Shown piece after piece: positions 42,272 to 43,248 of a stretch of 43,248 nt of DNA. The translations under genes and the position numbers were made by a program. The DNA is from Lentisphaerota bacterium. Lineage in GTDB: Bacteria; Verrucomicrobiota; Kiritimatiellia; RFP12; UBA1067. A model generated the notes under the pieces. That model worked only from the letters and a program-made list of their open reading frames with translations. It made no database searches and was not told the DNA's origin. Within the stretch, counting starts at the first letter, position 1. The number at the start of each line of letters is the position of its first letter. Location of the stretch: the NCBI GenBank assembly GCA_012838435.1, contig DUPH01000206.1:1-43248 (forward strand). The letters run 5' to 3'.

Positions 42272-43248
42272 TCACTCCGGGCTTCCTTCCCCGGCCGCCG
42301 TATCACTATCGTCATCTGCTGCGGCAGTCTGATCCGCAAAGGGAGTATTGGAAGGGATTTCATTGTCTAAGTCAACCAAGATCTCGCGTGTGTTGGAACC
42401 GACCTGCGGTCCGACGATGCCGCGCTCCTCCAGTTTGTCCATCAATCGTGCGGCGCGCGTATAGCCGATACGCAGGCGACGTTGCAACATCGTAGTCGAC
42501 GCGCGGCGTGTCATGCGGATCACCTCCAGCGCGTTGGGGATCAGTTCGTCATCAGGATCGTCGCCCCCCCCGGCCTCCACGTCTGCTATGGGTGCGCCGT
42601 CTTCTTCAATGTCATCGGCCAGAGTGTCATCAGGGTCATCCTCTTTGATCTTGTCGAGCCGTCCGATCAGCACCTGATCGTAACAGGGCTGGCAATGCGT
42701 CTTGACGAAATCGACCACACGGGAGATCTCTTCGTCGCTGACCCACGCGCCCTGCGCGCGCATGAGTTGCGACCCCTCGCGCAAGAAAAGCATATCGCCC
42801 TTACCGATCAACTCCTCGGCGCCGGGGCTATCGAGGATCGTCCGGCTGTCATTGGATTGCGAGACCTTGAAAGCGATACGTCCGGGAATATTGGCTTTGA
42901 TGGTGCCGGTGATAACATCCACCGATGGCCGCTGCGTCGCCAGAATCAGATGAATGCCAACCGCACGCGAGAGCGAGGTGAGACGGCTGATAGCCGGCTC
43001 GACCTCCTTACCCACCGCCGCCATGATGTCGGCCACCTCGTCAACCACGATCACGATATACGGCAGGCGCTTCGGGGTATCTTCCTCACCTGCGTCGGCG
43101 GCACTTCCATCGTCGAACAGATCCTCCTGCTTCACCACTTGGCGGTTGTTGAAAGCCACGATGTTGCGGCAGTTGACCTTCTGAAAGAGCCGGTAGCGCT
43201 TATCCATCTCGGTGATGGCCCAGCGCAGGCCGAAAGCCACTTTCTTAG
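42272..43248 (-). CDS. ftsK: DNA translocase FtsK, C-terminal part (5' end outside the window)
   Basis: About 325 residues, still open at the window edge. The motor part shows LRWAITEMDKRYRLFQ, Walker B IVIVVDEVADIM, ISRLTSLSRAVGIHLILATQ and RPSVDVITGTIKANIPGRIA. The end holds the gamma winged-helix (RMTRRASTTMLQRRLRIGYT, ARLMDKLEERGIVGP), which reads KOPS-type DNA sequences. Between them an acidic linker (DDPDDTLADDIEED) is inserted, and an Asp/Glu-rich tail ends the protein. It pumps chromosome ends to the septum and activates XerCD. Walker A lies beyond the window. Confidence 0.93.
   Translation of the reverse strand, partial: KKVAFGLRWAITEMDKRYRLFQKVNCRNIVAFNNRQVVKQEDLFDDGSAADAGEEDTPKRLPYIVIVVDEVADIMAAVGKEVEPAISRLTSLSRAVGIHLILATQRPSVDVITGTIKANIPGRIAFKVSQSNDSRTILDSPGAEELIGKGDMLFLREGSQLMRAQGAWVSDEEISRVVDFVKTHCQPCYDQVLIGRLDKIKEDDPDDTLADDIEEDGAPIADVEAGGGDDPDDELIPNALEVIRMTRRASTTMLQRRLRIGYTRAARLMDKLEERGIVGPQVGSNTREILVDLDNEIPSNTPFADQTAAADDDSDTAAGEGSPE

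Noticed and set aside
1-43248. tRNA, rRNA, transposase or integrase genes
   Set aside because: None was recognised on reading both strands. A covariance search could still find a small RNA that I missed.

Overview
The window looks like a chromosomal segment of a Gram-negative, sugar-degrading bacterium. My best guess is the PVC superphylum (Kiritimatiellota/Lentisphaerota-like). This is inferred from several features together: many secreted carbohydrate-active proteins, a eukaryote-type glycogen branching enzyme, an outer-membrane bridge module (YdbH/YnbE/YdbL), and intergenic spaces packed with odd short-word repeats. No rRNA, tRNA, CRISPR array, transposase or integrase was seen. Most genes lie on the minus strand. 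The sequence is GC-rich except for an AT-richer patch near 10.9-11.5 kb.

Layout. 1-4 kb (+): a possible tail of an earlier gene, a large secreted glycosidase-like protein and an unknown secreted protein. 4.0-7.6 kb (-): ydbH-ynbE-ydbL. 7.6-8.8 kb: a gene-free repeat region. 8.8-10.9 kb (-): a secreted esterase and a small ORF. 10.9-12.8 kb (-): an accessory patch with an AT-rich lipoprotein and a NucS-like nuclease, flanked by attC-like half sites. 13.0-18.5 kb (-): a GH43-like propeller protein, larE, a repeat block, panC, hemL and a TlpA-like thioredoxin. 18.5-24.8 kb (-): a glycerol-3-phosphate-type transporter, a beta-helix protein and a three-gene glycerol-3-phosphate dehydrogenase-like oxidoreductase set. 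24.9-29.8 kb (-): two large secreted glycosidase-like proteins. 29.9-34.0 kb (-): glgB, glgA and a coiled-coil exported protein. 34.1-36.7 kb (-): queE, queD, queC and queF. 36.7-37.2 kb: another repeat block. 37.2-39.6 kb (-): a NuoE/NuoF-type fusion flavoprotein. 39.7-41.2 kb (+): prepilin peptidase and a phosphoribosyltransferase. 41.1-43.2 kb (-): a RodZ-like protein and the 3' part of ftsK, cut by the window edge.

Functional themes are outer-polysaccharide breakdown, storage of the resulting glucose as glycogen, glycerol-3-phosphate uptake and oxidation, NADH/ferredoxin electron transfer, preQ0/preQ1 synthesis (queuosine pathway), and envelope construction and division.

The most unusual part is the non-coding DNA. 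At least four kinds of short-word repeat modules recur: (i) alternating word arrays (8-9 nt words repeated two or three times) and a conserved T-rich/GGGGCA/GCTCGG spacer; (ii) a composite of TTCAGCG- and GTTGAGC-type words bounded by a TATAGGCAAGGAG box; (iii) an element with a CCGCGC/GCGCGG hairpin, a CACTCCAA box and AATCATGTT words, found three times with the same polarity next to gene 3' ends; (iv) CCTAAAT arrays. Several repeats supply the stop codon or Shine-Dalgarno sequence of a neighbouring gene.
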